DNA from: Planctomycetota bacterium
Lineage (GTDB): Bacteria; Planctomycetota; Planctomycetia; Gemmatales; Gemmataceae
NCBI GenBank assembly: GCA_021413735.1
Contig: JAIOPV010000116.1
Location: 19,436 to 83,435, forward strand
Direction of reading: 5' to 3'
DNA: 64,000 nt
Shown here: positions 7,307 to 17,800 of the stretch, piece after piece
Layout of the letters: every line of letters starts with the position of its first letter
Position numbering within the stretch: position 1 is the stretch's first letter
Position numbers and translations under genes: made by a program
The notes under the pieces: generated by a model
The model's input: only the letters and a program-made list of their open reading frames with translations
What the model was told of the DNA's origin: nothing
Databases searched by the model: none

Positions 7307-10300
7307 GTGACGGCGAGGAGAGTGATGGAACCGCGCGACATTATGGTTTTGAGCCCTTTGGGGTCCGATCCTGCACTTGCGATTGCCGCGAGCAGGGGCG
7401 GAGCGATTGGGGTTCTCGATCTGGAACATGCCTCACGATGGAACGCGATAGCCGGGGCGTATTCTCGGCTTGCAAGGTTTGTGGGCAACAACTTCGGGGT
7501 GCAACTCCGCGCCGATGCCGACGAACTCTTCGCAGAGATCCTCGCGAGCCAGACCAAACCTAGCCGGATCATTCTTGTCGGTGACAGTCCGACATTTGCC
7601 ACGCGAATCGCTGGCCTACGGGCTGCGAAAATCGAAGTGCTGGTGTCGGTGGTTAGTCATGTTGAAGCGATTCGCGTTGCGGAACTTGGGGTTGATAGCA
7701 TCATCTTGAAGGGCCACGAAGCTGGCGGGCGCATCGGTGCCGACACGTCTTTCGTGCTGATCCAGAAATGGCGGCACCACGCCGATAAGCACAAACTCAC
7801 CATTCCGTATTGGGTACAGGGTGGCATCGGGCCGAACACGGCTGCGGCGTGTCTCGCCGCAGGTGCTCGGGGTGTTGTTCTCGATTCGCAGGTGCTTCTC
7901 GCTCGTGAATCGCCGCTGTCAGAGGCCGCACGTCGGCGCATTGCAGGTCTCGACGGAAGCGAAACCGCAATTCTCGGGGCGAAGTTCGGCGAGCCATACC
8001 GCGTCTATTCGCGCCCGGATAGTAGTGCCGCGACTGAGCTGGCGAAGGACGAAGAACTCCTCATTTCGCTGGAACAATCGGTGGAGGCGAAGTGTGCGGC
8101 TTGGCGTGAAGCTGTGCGGTCTCGTATCGCGGTTGATCCGAGCGAAGGTCTCTGGCTTGTCGGGCAGGACATCGCCACGGCACCCGCGTTGGCCGCATCG
8201 GGCGTCACCGTTTCCGGAATCGTGCAAGCGATCTGCGAACGTGCCGGCAAGCAACTCGAAGCATCTCGTCGGTTGGGCCATCTCGCAGGAGGTTCGGCGC
8301 TCGCGAAGTCGCATGGCACGAAGTACCCGATTCTGCAAGGTCCGATGACCCGCGTGAGTGACACGGCCGCGTTCGCCGATTCGGTCGCCGCTGGAGGTGC
8401 GCTGCCATTCCTGGCGCTGGCGTTGCTTCGCAAGGCCGAGACGGAAAAGCTCCTCGCGGAAACGAAGGTCAAACTCGGCTCGAAGCCGTGGGGCGTGGGC
8501 ATTCTCGGCTTCGTGCCCAACGAAATCCGCTCCGAGCAGATGGAAGCGATCAGGCTCCATAAACCGCCGTTCGCGATCATCGCTGGGGGTCGCCCCGATC
8601 AGGCGAAGGAACTCGAAACGCAGGGCATTCCGACGTATCTGCATGTCCCGTCGCCGGGCTTGCTGAAGATGTTCCTGAAAGATGGCGCACGACGCTTCAT
8701 CTTCGAAGGGCAGGAGTGCGGCGGTCACATCGGGCCGCGAGCGAGCTTCGCTCTGTGGGAGTCGATGGTTGCCGTGTTGCTCGAACACGTCGGCGTCAAG
8801 CCTGCGGACGATCTGCATGTGGTGTTCGCGGGTGGCATTCACGATGCACTTTCGGCAACCATGGTCGCGGCTCTGAGCGTGGGATTGGCTGAGAAGGGCG
8901 TGAAGGTCGGCGTGCTGGTCGGCACCGCGTACCTGTTCACGAAGGAAGCGGTTGCCGGCGGCGCGATCACCGAACGCTTCCAACGCGAAGCACTCGCGTG
9001 CGGCGAAACGGTGCTGCTGGAAACCGGCCCCGGTCACGCGATTCGCTGTATTCCGACGCCGTATGCCGAGACGTTCGAGGCTGAGAAACGCCGATTGCGT
9101 TCGGAAGGCAAGAGCCATCTGGAAGTCGGCATCGCGCTTGAGCGGATGAACCTCGGACGCCTCCGCGTCGCGAGCAAGGGCGTCGATCGTTCGTCTGGCG
9201 CTGCGAACGCGAGCGGCCTCGTCGAAGTGTCCGCGGATGACCAGTTCAGTCGTGGCATGTACATGATCGGGCAGATCGCAGCGCTTCGTGACAAGGTCAC
9301 GACCATCGCGGAACTGCACGCCGAAGTTTGTGGAAAAGTCAACGAAGCCTCGGTATCCACCGCCCCGACGTCCGTCTCCGCTTCGGTCAAGGATGCGCCG
9401 CCGCCGTGCGATGTCGCCATCATCGGGCTGTCGTGCTTCTACCCAGGGTCCACGGGGCTGACCCAGTACTGGGAGAACATCCTTAACAAGGTCAACGCGG
9501 TCATCGAAATCCCAGCGAGTCACTGGGACTGGCGACCGTTCTACGACCCCGACCCCCGCGCCCGAGACAAAATGATCTCGAAGTGGGGCGGCTTCATGTC
9601 GGACATCACGTTCGACCCGCTCGTCTTCGGCATCACACCGAAGAGCATCCCGAACATCGAGCCGTTGCAACTGCTGCTGCTCGAAGCGGTGCGGCAAGCC
9701 ATCGCTGACGCGGGCTACGCTAACCGCCCATTTGAGCGCGAACGCACCTGTGCCATCCTCGGCGTCGGCGGCGGCGGCATGCCGTTGTCGGTCGCGTATG
9801 GCTTCCGAACGTGTATGCCGTTGATGGATTCCATTCCCGGCGTGCCGATCAAGGCGAAGCAGATCATCGAGCTTGGCGAAGGCATTCTCCCCGAGTGGAC
9901 CGAAGACTCCTTCCCCGGCATCCTGCTGAACGTCGCTGCGGGTCGGGTTGCAAATCGCTTCAACCTCGGCGGTCCGAACATGGCGATCGACGCCGCGTGC
10001 GGGTCGTCGCTGGCGGCACTATATGCGGGCGTCCGCGAACTGAACGACGGCACAAGCGATGTCGCGATCGTCATGGGCGGCGACGCAGTGCAGACGCCAT
10101 ACGCCTACGTTGCGTTCTCGAAGACCTACGCACTGAGTCCGCAGGGTCGGTGTCGCCCGTTCGATGCCGCTGCCGATGGCATCGCACTCGCGGAAGGTGT
10201 CGGAGTAACGGTGCTGAAGCGGCTCGCGGATGCCGAGCGCGACGGCGACCGAATCTACGGCGTCATCAAGGGAATTGGCGCGAGCAGCGATGGCCGCGAC

Positions 10301-13300
10301 AAGGGGCTTACCGCTCCACGTGCCGAGGGGCAGTTGCGAGCGCTTCACAGAGCGTACGCACAGGCTCGCATCTCACCGGCGAATGTCGCGTTGGTCGAAG
10401 CCCACGGCACCGGAACCGTTGTCGGGGACCAGACTGAAGCACGCGCCATCGGGCAACTCTTCCGCGAAGCGGGCGGGCAGGCTCAATCGTGTGCGCTCGG
10501 TTCCGTTAAGTCGATGATCGGGCACAGCAAGTGCGCTGCGGGTCTTGCAGGGCTCATCAAGACGACGTTCGCTCTGTACCACAAAGTGCTACCGCCAACG
10601 CTCGTGGAGACGCCAAATCCGAAGGCGAATCTCGACGGCGGCCCGCTGTACCTGAACACGGAACCGCGGCCGTGGGTTCACGGGGCTGAACATCCGCGAA
10701 CCGCAGGCGTCAGTGCGTTCGGCTTCGGCGGCACGAACTTCCATACGGTCGTGGAAGAGTACAACGGCGACTACCTCGAACGCACGACCACTGGGTTCCG
10801 TCAGTGGCCGGCAGAGTTGTTCGTCTGGCGGCGTGCCCATGTCGCCACGATCATCACCGATGTGAAGAAGTGCCGTGATGCGATCAACGCGGGGGCGGCC
10901 CCCGAGTTGCCCGACTTCGCGGCTTCAGTGTGGCAATCGAGCAAGCAGGGGGACCGTCAACCGACCCTCACCGTGGTTGCGACTTCGATTGCCGACCTGA
11001 AGGAGAAGCTCGACGCGGCCCTCGAAAAGCTGGCGAAACCAACGGATTCGCTCAGCGACCCACGCGGGATTTACTTCGCTACGAAGCCGCAAGCGGCTGC
11101 GAAAATTGCGTTCCTGTTCCCCGGACAGGGTTCGCAGTACCCGGACATGCTCGCTCAGACCGCGATGGCGTTCCCCGAAGTGCGAAGTGTCCTCGACCGT
11201 GCCGAACGCACGCTTGCCAACGATCTGGAGAAGCCGTTTGGGCGGTTCATCTATCCGCCATCGTCGTTCAGCCCAGAGCACGAGGCCACGAACCGCAAGG
11301 AACTCCAACGAACGGAAGTCGCGCAGCCGGCGCTCGGGGCGACGAGCCTTGGCATGTTCAAGCTGCTCACCACGCTCGGCATCGAAGCGGACTTCTTCGC
11401 GGGTCACAGCTACGGCGAATACGCTGCACTCGCCGCCGCCGGAGCCCTCAGCGAGGCTGATCTGATTCGCCTCTCGTATCGCCGTGGCAAGGTGATCCGC
11501 GACGCGGCAGCAAGTGCAGCTGGCGGAATGATCGCCGTCGATGGCACGCCTGAAGCCATCGAACCTGTGCTGAAGGGCATTGCGGGTGTGTGGATCGCGA
11601 ATCACAACTCGCCGAGTCAGACGGTGCTCGCCGGCACCGAGGACGGCCTCAAGGCCGCGACCGCGAAGTTGCAAGCCGCGAACCTTCGCGCACAGCGAAT
11701 CCCCGTTGCGTGTGGCTTCCACTCGCCGTTGATTTCAGGGGCGAAGGCTCCACTCGCGGCAGCTCTCGCCGAAGCGAAGTTCGCGACGCCTCGCAAGCCG
11801 GTGTTCTCGAACACCACGGGGGTACCGCACGGTTCCGAACCTGCCGCGTTCGCCGCGCAACTTGCGGAGCATCTCGTTTCGCCGGTGAAGTTCTCGGACG
11901 AGATCACGGCGATGCACGCTGCGGGTGCGCGAGTGTTCGTCGAAGTCGGCCCGCAAGCCGTGCTGACGGGCCTGACAACGCAGATCCTCGCGGGCAAGCC
12001 GCACCTCGCGATCGCGTCCGATGTGAAGTCGCGTCCGGGGTTGGTGCAACTTGCACACTTGCTCGGTCAGTTGCTCGCGGCTGGGGTGCCGGTTCGCCTC
12101 GACCGGCTCTTCCAGGGTCGCGGGATCCAAGCGTTCGAGATCGCGAAGCTTGGCCCTGATACCGGCAAGCCGAAGCTCGCACCGACAACGTGGGTTGTGA
12201 ACGGCGTTCGCAGCCGGCCCCTGAATGGCCCCGAACCGCGTTTGCTCGGGCAGAACCTGTCGGGCACGAAGCCCGTCGTTGTTCCAGCGAAACCAACGCC
12301 AGCGCCCGCATCCTCTGCACCAGCAGCACCGAGCAAGTCGGTCCCGAGCCCGACCGCAGCCACCGCTCGACCCGAACCAAAACCCGTTCCCCGCCCTGCT
12401 CCTTCAACGCCCATACCTCCAACTTCCCAGCCCGTTGTCCCCGGGATTACCAGACCAATGAGTACTCCTCCCGAATCGATACCCACGCTCACGGCCTCGT
12501 TGACCAACGGGACGCATTCTCATCCTGCTCCCGACGGCGCCGCGGCCGTGATGATGCGGTTCCAGGAAGTGATGGGTCGCTTCCTCGATACACAGCGAAG
12601 CGTCATGCTCGGTTTCCTCGGGTCGAACGGCGCTCCGTCGAGCAATACAACGGTCGATTCGGTCGCGCGACCAGTCACACCGACGCCAGCAGCGGCTCCG
12701 GTGGGAACACCCGCACCAACCGCGAACGGTCACGTTTCACCGGTGGCGGCTCCCGCAACCAATGGCAAGCACACGAGCGAACTCGTGAAGGCGGTCGCTC
12801 CGGCGGGTGCGAAGCTCGACCGCGAAACGCTTCTTGCACGGCTGCTCGATCTCGTCAGCGAACGCACCGGCTACCCCAAGGAAGCTCTGAGCATCGACCT
12901 CGATCTCGAAGCCGATCTCGGAGTCGATTCGATCAAGCGAGTCGAGATCCTCGGAACGCTCGCGGAGTCGATTGGTCCTGGCGACGGCGGCAAGCAACCG
13001 AACCTCGAGATGGAGAAGCTCTCCGTCATCAAGACGCTGCGTGCCATCGCCGATTACGTGATGGAAGTGATCGAGGAAAAGGACGAGCCCGACGCTCCGC
13101 CCGCACCGTCACTGAACGGTTCGCACGCGAAGGTGCTAACCGTGGTTCCCGAGCGAAACGGCGACCTGCACCCGGGCGCCCGGCAAGGTGACGTGCAACG
13201 GCTCGTGGTGCGACTCATCGACGCTCCACTGCCCGTGCGGCCGAGCTTCGCACAACCAGCGGGCACAATCCTGCTCACCGACGATTGCAGGGGTACGGCC

Positions 13301-14797
13301 CGCGAACTCGCCGATCGCCTCGCGGAACTCGATGTGAAGACCGCTCTCATCCGCATGGCCGACGGTTCGACGGTTCCGGAAGGTGTGTTCGCTGCCGATC
13401 TCACCGATCCCGCGGCGGTCACGGAGTTGCTCGGGCGCATTCACACGACGTGCGGCCCGGTGTCGGGGCTGATTCACCTGTTGCCGTTGGCCGAGCCTGC
13501 CGACTCGGAAACGGACGAGCAGCGAATGCGACGAGAAGTGAAGTCGCTGTACTTGCTCTCGCGTGGGCTCGAAACCGATATCCGCGCGGCTGGCAAAGCT
13601 GGCAGTGCGGTGCTACTCGCCGTCACCGCGATGGGCGGGCAGATGGGCTTCGGTGATGCGTTGCCCGAAGACTTCTTCGCGGGGCACGGCGGCGTCGCCG
13701 GCTTCACGAAGTGCCTCGGCTACGAATGGCCAGAGGTTACGGTGCGGGTCGTGGACGTCGACGGCGAAACCCCTGCGACGCATCTCGCCGAAGACTTGCT
13801 CGCGGAACTCGGCGATCCCAAGGGTGCATTCGAGGTTGGCCGGGCCGGTGATCGCCGCGTGACGTGGCAAGTCGAGCCAGGACCGCTTGCGAAGGAAGAT
13901 GCTGCCGTGGAGTTGGGCCCAGATTCGACGGTGCTGATAACTGGCGGTGCTCGCGGAATCACGGCGAAGGTCGCACTCGAACTCGCAACTCGGTACAAGT
14001 CGAAGCTCGTGCTGGTCGGCAGTTCGCCGGTGCCCGCAGAGGAAACGGCCGACACGCTGGGGCTGACGTCGCAAGCCGAAATCAAGGCCACGTTGTTGAA
14101 GCGTCAGCCAGACGTGAAGCCTGCCGTGATCGAAGCCGCGTATCGCCGACTGCTCAAGGATCGCGAGATTCGCGGCAACCTCGACGCGATTCGCAAGGCT
14201 GGCAGCCAGGTCGATTATCGTGCCGTGGATGTTCGCGATGCGGCGGCGTTCGGCGGGTTGCTCGACGAACTGAAAGCGGCTGGCGGCATCGCGGGTGTAA
14301 TCCACGGGGCGGGTGTCATCGAGGACAAACTGCTTCGCGACAAGACCCCGGAATCGTTCGACAAGGTGTTCGGCACCAAGGTTGACAGTGCGATGACACT
14401 CGCACGCCATCTCGATCCGGAGAAGCTGAAGTTCCTGGCGGTTTTCGCGTCGATCACGAGTCGTTACGGCAATCGTGGGCAGTCCGACTACGCCGCCGCG
14501 AACGAAGTGCTGAGCAAGCTGGCGTGCGATCTCGACCGTCGCTGGCCGGGTCGCGTCGTGTCGGTTGCGTGGGGGCCGTGGTCCGAGATTGGCATGGTCG
14601 CTGATCTGGAGAAGCACCTCGTCGCACGCGGCTTAAAGCTGATCGAGCCTGCTGTGGGTGCGGGCTTCGCAGTGGATGAAGTGATCTACGGCACGAAGGG
14701 CGAACCCGAGGTGCTCATCGCGGGCGGAACGGAACACGCTCGACCGGGGGCCGCTGCGGCTTCGACCGCCGAACCGGTCGCAGTGGGGGCTCAGTGA
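7307..14797 (+). CDS. Pfa-like type I lipid/polyketide megasynthase (2x ER/NMO-KS-AT-ACP-KR)
   Basis: A 2496-aa multidomain synthase. Residues ~9-290 and ~330-600 are two FMN-type TIM-barrel domains like PfaD/nitronate monooxygenase. The second keeps 'QECGGHIG' (His474); the first reads 'HEAGGRIG' (Arg142). KS ~700-1150: Cys898 in 'DAACGSS', His1033 in 'VEAHGTGT', His1073 in 'MIGHSKCAAG'. AT ~1265-1565: 'LFPGQGSQYP' and Ser1368 in 'GHSYGEY'. A Pro/Ala-rich linker (~1655-1830) precedes one ACP with Ser1875 in 'LGVDSIKRVEI'. KR ~2205-2440: 'LITGGARGIT' and Tyr2395 in 'SDYAAANE'. This is PfaA order with a PfaD-like region fused in front. It probably elongates and reduces an acyl chain in the cytoplasm. 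The start is GTG 7307 or ATG 7325 (both have SD-like sequences). The next gene follows after 3 bases. Confidence 0.93.
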   Translation: MTARRVMEPRDIMVLSPLGSDPALAIAASRGGAIGVLDLEHASRWNAIAGAYSRLARFVGNNFGVQLRADADELFAEILASQTKPSRIILVGDSPTFATRIAGLRAAKIEVLVSVVSHVEAIRVAELGVDSIILKGHEAGGRIGADTSFVLIQKWRHHADKHKLTIPYWVQGGIGPNTAAACLAAGARGVVLDSQVLLARESPLSEAARRRIAGLDGSETAILGAKFGEPYRVYSRPDSSAATELAKDEELLISLEQSVEAKCAAWREAVRSRIAVDPSEGLWLVGQDIATAPALAASGVTVSGIVQAICERAGKQLEASRRLGHLAGGSALAKSHGTKYPILQGPMTRVSDTAAFADSVAAGGALPFLALALLRKAETEKLLAETKVKLGSKPWGVGILGFVPNEIRSEQMEAIRLHKPPFAIIAGGRPDQAKELETQGIPTYLHVPSPGLLKMFLKDGARRFIFEGQECGGHIGPRASFALWESMVAVLLEHVGVKPADDLHVVFAGGIHDALSATMVAALSVGLAEKGVKVGVLVGTAYLFTKEAVAGGAITERFQREALACGETVLLETGPGHAIRCIPTPYAETFEAEKRRLRSEGKSHLEVGIALERMNLGRLRVASKGVDRSSGAANASGLVEVSADDQFSRGMYMIGQIAALRDKVTTIAELHAEVCGKVNEASVSTAPTSVSASVKDAPPPCDVAIIGLSCFYPGSTGLTQYWENILNKVNAVIEIPASHWDWRPFYDPDPRARDKMISKWGGFMSDITFDPLVFGITPKSIPNIEPLQLLLLEAVRQAIADAGYANRPFERERTCAILGVGGGGMPLSVAYGFRTCMPLMDSIPGVPIKAKQIIELGEGILPEWTEDSFPGILLNVAAGRVANRFNLGGPNMAIDAACGSSLAALYAGVRELNDGTSDVAIVMGGDAVQTPYAYVAFSKTYALSPQGRCRPFDAAADGIALAEGVGVTVLKRLADAERDGDRIYGVIKGIGASSDGRDKGLTAPRAEGQLRALHRAYAQARISPANVALVEAHGTGTVVGDQTEARAIGQLFREAGGQAQSCALGSVKSMIGHSKCAAGLAGLIKTTFALYHKVLPPTLVETPNPKANLDGGPLYLNTEPRPWVHGAEHPRTAGVSAFGFGGTNFHTVVEEYNGDYLERTTTGFRQWPAELFVWRRAHVATIITDVKKCRDAINAGAAPELPDFAASVWQSSKQGDRQPTLTVVATSIADLKEKLDAALEKLAKPTDSLSDPRGIYFATKPQAAAKIAFLFPGQGSQYPDMLAQTAMAFPEVRSVLDRAERTLANDLEKPFGRFIYPPSSFSPEHEATNRKELQRTEVAQPALGATSLGMFKLLTTLGIEADFFAGHSYGEYAALAAAGALSEADLIRLSYRRGKVIRDAAASAAGGMIAVDGTPEAIEPVLKGIAGVWIANHNSPSQTVLAGTEDGLKAATAKLQAANLRAQRIPVACGFHSPLISGAKAPLAAALAEAKFATPRKPVFSNTTGVPHGSEPAAFAAQLAEHLVSPVKFSDEITAMHAAGARVFVEVGPQAVLTGLTTQILAGKPHLAIASDVKSRPGLVQLAHLLGQLLAAGVPVRLDRLFQGRGIQAFEIAKLGPDTGKPKLAPTTWVVNGVRSRPLNGPEPRLLGQNLSGTKPVVVPAKPTPAPASSAPAAPSKSVPSPTAATARPEPKPVPRPAPSTPIPPTSQPVVPGITRPMSTPPESIPTLTASLTNGTHSHPAPDGAAAVMMRFQEVMGRFLDTQRSVMLGFLGSNGAPSSNTTVDSVARPVTPTPAAAPVGTPAPTANGHVSPVAAPATNGKHTSELVKAVAPAGAKLDRETLLARLLDLVSERTGYPKEALSIDLDLEADLGVDSIKRVEILGTLAESIGPGDGGKQPNLEMEKLSVIKTLRAIADYVMEVIEEKDEPDAPPAPSLNGSHAKVLTVVPERNGDLHPGARQGDVQRLVVRLIDAPLPVRPSFAQPAGTILLTDDCRGTARELADRLAELDVKTALIRMADGSTVPEGVFAADLTDPAAVTELLGRIHTTCGPVSGLIHLLPLAEPADSETDEQRMRREVKSLYLLSRGLETDIRAAGKAGSAVLLAVTAMGGQMGFGDALPEDFFAGHGGVAGFTKCLGYEWPEVTVRVVDVDGETPATHLAEDLLAELGDPKGAFEVGRAGDRRVTWQVEPGPLAKEDAAVELGPDSTVLITGGARGITAKVALELATRYKSKLVLVGSSPVPAEETADTLGLTSQAEIKATLLKRQPDVKPAVIEAAYRRLLKDREIRGNLDAIRKAGSQVDYRAVDVRDAAAFGGLLDELKAAGGIAGVIHGAGVIEDKLLRDKTPESFDKVFGTKVDSAMTLARHLDPEKLKFLAVFASITSRYGNRGQSDYAAANEVLSKLACDLDRRWPGRVVSVAWGPWSEIGMVADLEKHLVARGLKLIEPAVGAGFAVDEVIYGTKGEPEVLIAGGTEHARPGAAAASTAEPVAVGAQ

Positions 14798-14800
14798 CGC

Positions 14801-17800
14801 ATGGTTGTCACCGTTACCGCACCGGCACCACAGGACGCCGCACTCACCACCGGATGGGATAGCGAGGCGTTCGTCCTTCAAGGGGCCGACCGTGCAGAGT
14901 TGCGCGAACGTGTCCTCACGCTCGCCAACACCGTCGAACGGCAAGCCGGGATATCGCTTCAAGAGATTGCCGTTCGCCTTGCCGTCGAACTACGACCAGG
15001 TGGTTCGCGGCTTGCGGTCGTCGCGAGTTCCAGTCCGGATCTCGTCACGAAACTGCGACGTGCTGCGGATCGGCTTGCCGATCCCAAGTGCAAGCAAATC
15101 CGCGACACGAACGGTCTCTATTTCTTCGAACAACCGCTCGCATTACAGGGCTCACTCGCCCTGATTTTCCCCGGCGAAGGCGCTCAGTATCCGGGGATGC
15201 TCGCGGACCTGTGCGGCGTCTTCCCAGAAGTCGAAGACACCTTCTCATGGTGCGATCGGCTTGCCGCCGATGCCGGTCGTGCTTCGCTGCGGAACATCCT
15301 GCATCCGACTCCGGAAGAGACCGTCGCTGCGGAAGCGGAACTGCGGAAGCTAGGGCCTTCGATCTTCGGAGTGCTGCTCGCCGATCTCGCTGTGACGCGG
15401 GTTCTGCAACGGCTCGAACTGCCGGTGTCGGCGATTGCCGGTCACAGTGCGGGCGAACTCGCTGCGTTGCTCGCGGCCGGTGCCTTGGACTCCGAGACGA
15501 TGCTCGGGCCGAGCCTTGTCGAGATCATGGATCTAATGCAGCAGTTGGAAGAGGAAGCGGGCGGGCCGGAAGTTGCGTTGCTCGCGGTTGGTGCCGGGCG
15601 TGCGGTGGTCGAAGAAGTGACCACGAAGGTTGCCCCCGGCGTGATTGTCGCGATGGACAACTGCCCGCATCAATCGGTGGCAGTCGGACCAAGTCATCTC
15701 ATCGCGGCAGTCGAATCCGCACTTCTTGAACGCGGATTGGTTTGCGAGCGGTTGCCGTTCCGTCGACCATATCACACGCCGATGTTCGAGCCGTGGATGG
15801 GGCGGTTCCGTGAACTGTTCGCGGGCATCCCGTTCCATCAACCGCACACGCCGATCTACTCGTGTTCAACAGGGGCGAGGTTCCCAAATGATCCTCCCTC
15901 AATCCGCGAACTGACGGTGAACCACTGGGTTTCGCCTGTCGAATTCACGCGGATGATCGAGACGATGTACGCTGACGGCGTCCGGATTTTCGTGGAAGCT
16001 GGGCCGCGTGGCAACCTCTCGGCGTTCACTGAAGACGTGTTGCGAGGCAAGCCGTGCGCTGTGATTCCGGCAAACGTGACTCGCAAGAGTGGCCCCACAC
16101 AGATCAATCACCTCGTCGCGCAGTTGGCAGCGCATCATGTGCCGATGAATCTGGTGAACTTGCACGGCTCGCTTGATTTGGCGAGTGGGGGACGTGACTC
16201 CCCGGTTCAAGTCGCTCACGTGGAGAACAGGGGAGTCACGTCCCCCGCTCGCCAAGACACCGTCGCCATCATGGACGGCTACCTCAGCGTGATGGAGCAA
16301 TTCCTCGACACACAACGCGAGGTCATGGAAGCGTTCCTGTCGGGACGGCCGGCACACGTCACCATCCCGCAAGAGTTGTTCGCGTTCCCCGACTTCACGC
16401 CACAAGTTGACCAGCAACCGCCCACCACCAGCCATCAACAGCCCCCCGAGTTCTGCTTCGTCGGTGATGTCGTCCATCACGAACTTGGGCGTGAAATCAT
16501 TCTTCGTCGCACGCTCGATGAACGCGAAGACATTTACGTCGACGACCACACACTTGGCGGTCGCGGTGTCAGTCGCGTCGATCCGGCACAGAACGGTTTG
16601 CCGGTGCTGCCGATGACGTTCAGCCTCGAAGGGATGTCGGAAGCGGCGACACTGCTCGCGCCGGGCAAGGTCGTGATCGCCCTCATGAATGTGCGGCTCT
16701 ATCGTTGGGTGCCTTACGATCCCGAGCCAACGACGTTCGAGATTCGGGCGTCTGTCACCTCAATCGACGAGCAAACGGGCGTGGTCGAAGTGCGGGCGAA
16801 CGTCCGCGACCTCAGCAACTCGTTCCTTCAAGATGGTGCGAACAAGCCTTCGTCGGAAGCGACCATCGTTCTCGCGGATCGTTACCCCGAACCGCCCGAG
16901 CCGCGTCCGTTCGTGCTGACAGAAGAGATTCCGTGCAAGGCAACGGTCGAAGAACTTCGCCGGAATATGTTTCACGGGCCACTGTTCCAGATGCTCCGTT
17001 CCCTCGACCGTTACGGCAAAGAGGGCATCGAGGGAACGCTAGAGGTACAAGGGCGTGACCATTGGTTCCGCTCTAACGCGAACCCGCGAGTGGTCATCGA
17101 CCCCGTTCTCGTGGATGCCGCCATGCACATCCTCGGGGCGTGGCACCTCGAACAGCCAGACTGGTCTGGCCGAATTCTTCTTCCGATTGGAATGCAGAGT
17201 CTGGAGTTCTTCGGTCCGATTCCTGAGATCGGAAGCAAGCTGTTGGTTCGCGGGTACAACGAGGAAGAAACCGCCCGCCAAGCCCGGCACGGCGTCGAGC
17301 TGTTCGGCACCGATGGCCGACCGTGGTTCCGCCTCACGGGTGCGTCGTACTGGCGGTTTTACCTGCCGTTCGGCGACGTGAACTTCTTCGGGCCGAAGGA
17401 CCAATACTTCCTGTGCAGCCGCGTTCCTGAAGCCGAGGTGAGTGACGCCAGCCGCTGCTACTTCCTCGATCCGCCGCTCGACCTGCAACAACCGGTGCTG
17501 CGTGCGTCGGGGATGCGGGTCACGATGACGCCTCGCGAAATGGCGAGTTTCCAGTCCACGGAACTGGATGAAGCGGCGAAGTCGGATTGGTTCTTCTCGC
17601 GACTTGTGTCGAAGGATGCGGTGCGGTCGCTGTGGAACACGCAGCAAGAGGGCGGCACATTCCCAGCCGACATGGAAACGGATGTGGTAGGAGATCGGAT
17701 CGTGTGCCGACCGCGTGATGCTGCGACCACTGACAAGTACCCGCCCGTCGCGACCGCCATCGTGAAGGGCAAAGTGGCGGCATTCTCGGCCTTCGCGGAA

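Noticed and set aside
7919..9697. 592-aa open frame on the minus strand
   Set aside because: It is entirely antisense to the ER/KS region of the megasynthase; high GC makes such shadow frames common, and its sequence shows no domain motif.
12290..12790. Pro/Ala/Thr-rich stretch that looks repetitive
   Set aside because: It is an ordinary flexible linker between AT and ACP domains, not a nucleotide repeat.
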